From Flavivirga eckloniae (GTDB lineage: Bacteria; Bacteroidota; Bacteroidia; Flavobacteriales; Flavobacteriaceae), in assembly GCF_002886045.1 (NCBI RefSeq), contig NZ_CP025791.1, positions 372,001 through 436,000 on the forward strand: DNA of 64,000 bases, in the 5' to 3' direction. The notes under the pieces were generated by a model that had not been told where the DNA came from, did no database searches, and saw nothing but the letters and a program-made list of their open reading frames with translations. Positions 63,241 to 64,000 of this stretch are shown in pieces; positions within the stretch are counted from its first letter, which is position 1; each line of letters starts with the position of its first letter. A program made the position numbers and the translations under genes.

Positions 63241-63938
63241 ATTAAAGCAAAGGTAAAAGTTAAGTACATAAAAATATTGGCAAATAAATAAATTCCCCTT
63301 CTTAAAAAGATGAAATCCCAATCTCGATTTGGGTTTCCTACTTCATAGGTGAAATATATATCATAAAAATCTAAAGGAGTAATAATGAGCCACCAAACAA
63401 ATATGGCGGCACTAATGTAAAAGTTGAGCGATCTATAAAAAGTTAATATATTATCACTTTGTAAAGTCTCAATAAAATATAATACGGCACATAAAAAAAT
63501 AATTACCGCACCAAAAATACTTATTACTGGAAAAAAACTGTTAAAATACTTATCCCAATTTAAAGCAATGTATACTATCGAGAAAAACAAAAAACTATAA
63601 CTAGAGTATTTAACTATATTTTTGAATGCTTTATTTTCTAATATTTTATGATAATAAAATCCGAAAAAAAGAATAGCTCCGATACCCCAAAACAAAGTTG
63701 ACCACCAATGATTTTTCTCAAAAACTGAACCTATAAGAAAATCAAAAACTTTTCCTGGTGAAACATACCTTGTATAAAAGCTAAAAAAATCACATATAGT
63801 TAGATAAGCTAAAAAGTATATAAAATATTTAGCAGCTGTAAATTTGTACCTTTTATAAAGCAACAAACCTGTTACAGCTGCTAACGATTCCATTATTGTT
63901 GTTAACAAATAATAATTCTGTTTTATAAACTCTTCCAC
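63216..63938 (-). CDS. Polytopic membrane protein coupled to the histidine kinase
   Basis: A 240-residue protein with about seven transmembrane helices (LLTTIMESLAAVTGLLLY, YFIYFLAYLTICDFFSF, WGIGAILFFGFYYH, SYSFLFFSIVYIALN, FGAVIIFLCAVLYF, FYISAAIFVWWLII, FANIFMYLTFTFALIW). Translation starts at GTG (63938). No enzyme motif is seen. Its 3' end overlaps the kinase start by 25 bp, which indicates coupled synthesis. A sensor or ligand-binding subunit for the kinase is a reasonable inference. Confidence 0.82.
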   Translation of the reverse strand: MEEFIKQNYYLLTTIMESLAAVTGLLLYKRYKFTAAKYFIYFLAYLTICDFFSFYTRYVSPGKVFDFLIGSVFEKNHWWSTLFWGIGAILFFGFYYHKILENKAFKNIVKYSSYSFLFFSIVYIALNWDKYFNSFFPVISIFGAVIIFLCAVLYFIETLQSDNILTFYRSLNFYISAAIFVWWLIITPLDFYDIYFTYEVGNPNRDWDFIFLRRGIYLFANIFMYLTFTFALIWCKPENN

Positions 63939-63950
63939 AAAAAGAATATA

Positions 63951-64000
63951 CTAGTTGGGATATCCTCCGTTACCTCCACCTCCATTGTTGTTAGGGGGCG
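63951..64000 (-). CDS. C-terminal end of a glycine/asparagine-rich protein (partial)
   Basis: One frame reads PPNNNGGGGNGGYPN followed by TAG at 63951-63953. The gene runs off the right edge, and only this short tail is visible. The composition is that of a low-complexity surface or lipoprotein tail. It is upstream of the membrane-protein/kinase pair by 12 bp and could be in the same operon. Identification is not possible. Confidence 0.45.
   Translation of the reverse strand, partial: PPNNNGGGGNGGYPN

Overview
The window is AT-rich bacterial DNA from a member of the Bacteroidota, almost certainly a marine-type Flavobacteriaceae. The signs are a PorQ type IX secretion component, two secreted proteases with type IX C-terminal sorting domains, SusC-type regulatory and FISUMP domains, a two-in-one 2-oxoacid dehydrogenase E1, many short signal-peptide proteins, and the Bacteroidota -7 promoter element TAnnTTTG in front of many genes. 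No tRNA, rRNA, CRISPR array, transposase or phage gene was seen.

Layout. 0-2.5 kb: the 5' part of pdxH, then four paralogous small cytoplasmic proteins. 2.5-7.5 kb: an operon pyrR-pyrB-(110 aa)-(58 aa)-rnz and the ribosomal protein S1 gene. 7.9-18.9 kb: LysM protein, a CarboxypepD_reg protein with a possible decayed relative in front of it, DUF547 protein, cmk, porQ, lon, rhomboid protease, LpxL-type acyltransferase and a lipoprotein sulfatase. 19.5-24 kb: glmM, ACP phosphodiesterase-like gene, gamma-glutamyltransferase and a membrane-anchored protein. 24-27 kb: a repeat-rich stretch and small secreted proteins. 27-38.5 kb: uvrA, a LOG-family gene, a decayed M1-peptidase/outer-membrane barrel fusion, the E1 alpha/beta fusion, an unusual methyltransferase and a coupled small gene. 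38.7-41 kb: two lone genes that look like integron-type cassettes. 41.4-47.2 kb: a tandem pair of secreted metzincin-like proteases. 47-53 kb: PPOX flavoprotein, nitronate monooxygenase, PepSY-like protein, RlmI-type methyltransferase and two lipocalin-like proteins. 53-64 kb: dnaK, a surface protein, sdaA, an NTF2-like protein, panB, an RluA-type synthase, an aldehyde dehydrogenase, and a membrane protein/histidine kinase pair.

Most genes are housekeeping or envelope functions. The linked themes are pyrimidine supply (pyrR, pyrB, cmk), cell envelope and secretion (glmM, lpxL, porQ and the two proteases that would leave through the PorQ-dependent system), protein quality control (lon, dnaK, rhomboid) and vitamin synthesis (pdxH, panB).

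The intergenic DNA is unusual: several families of dispersed palindromic or hairpin repeats, a 60-bp direct repeat, a satellite of about 136 bp, and about 20 uninterrupted copies of a heptamer. The most interesting signal is at 38.7-40.9 kb. Two single genes each sit between a 9-bp sequence and its exact reverse complement, and a foldable spacer of about 130 bp lies between them. This is the arrangement expected of integron cassettes and attC sites, but with no integrase in view. Two other regulatory-looking signals stand out: a shared palindrome in front of the nitronate monooxygenase and PepSY-like genes, and a duplicated dnaK 3' end flanking a dispersed repeat.
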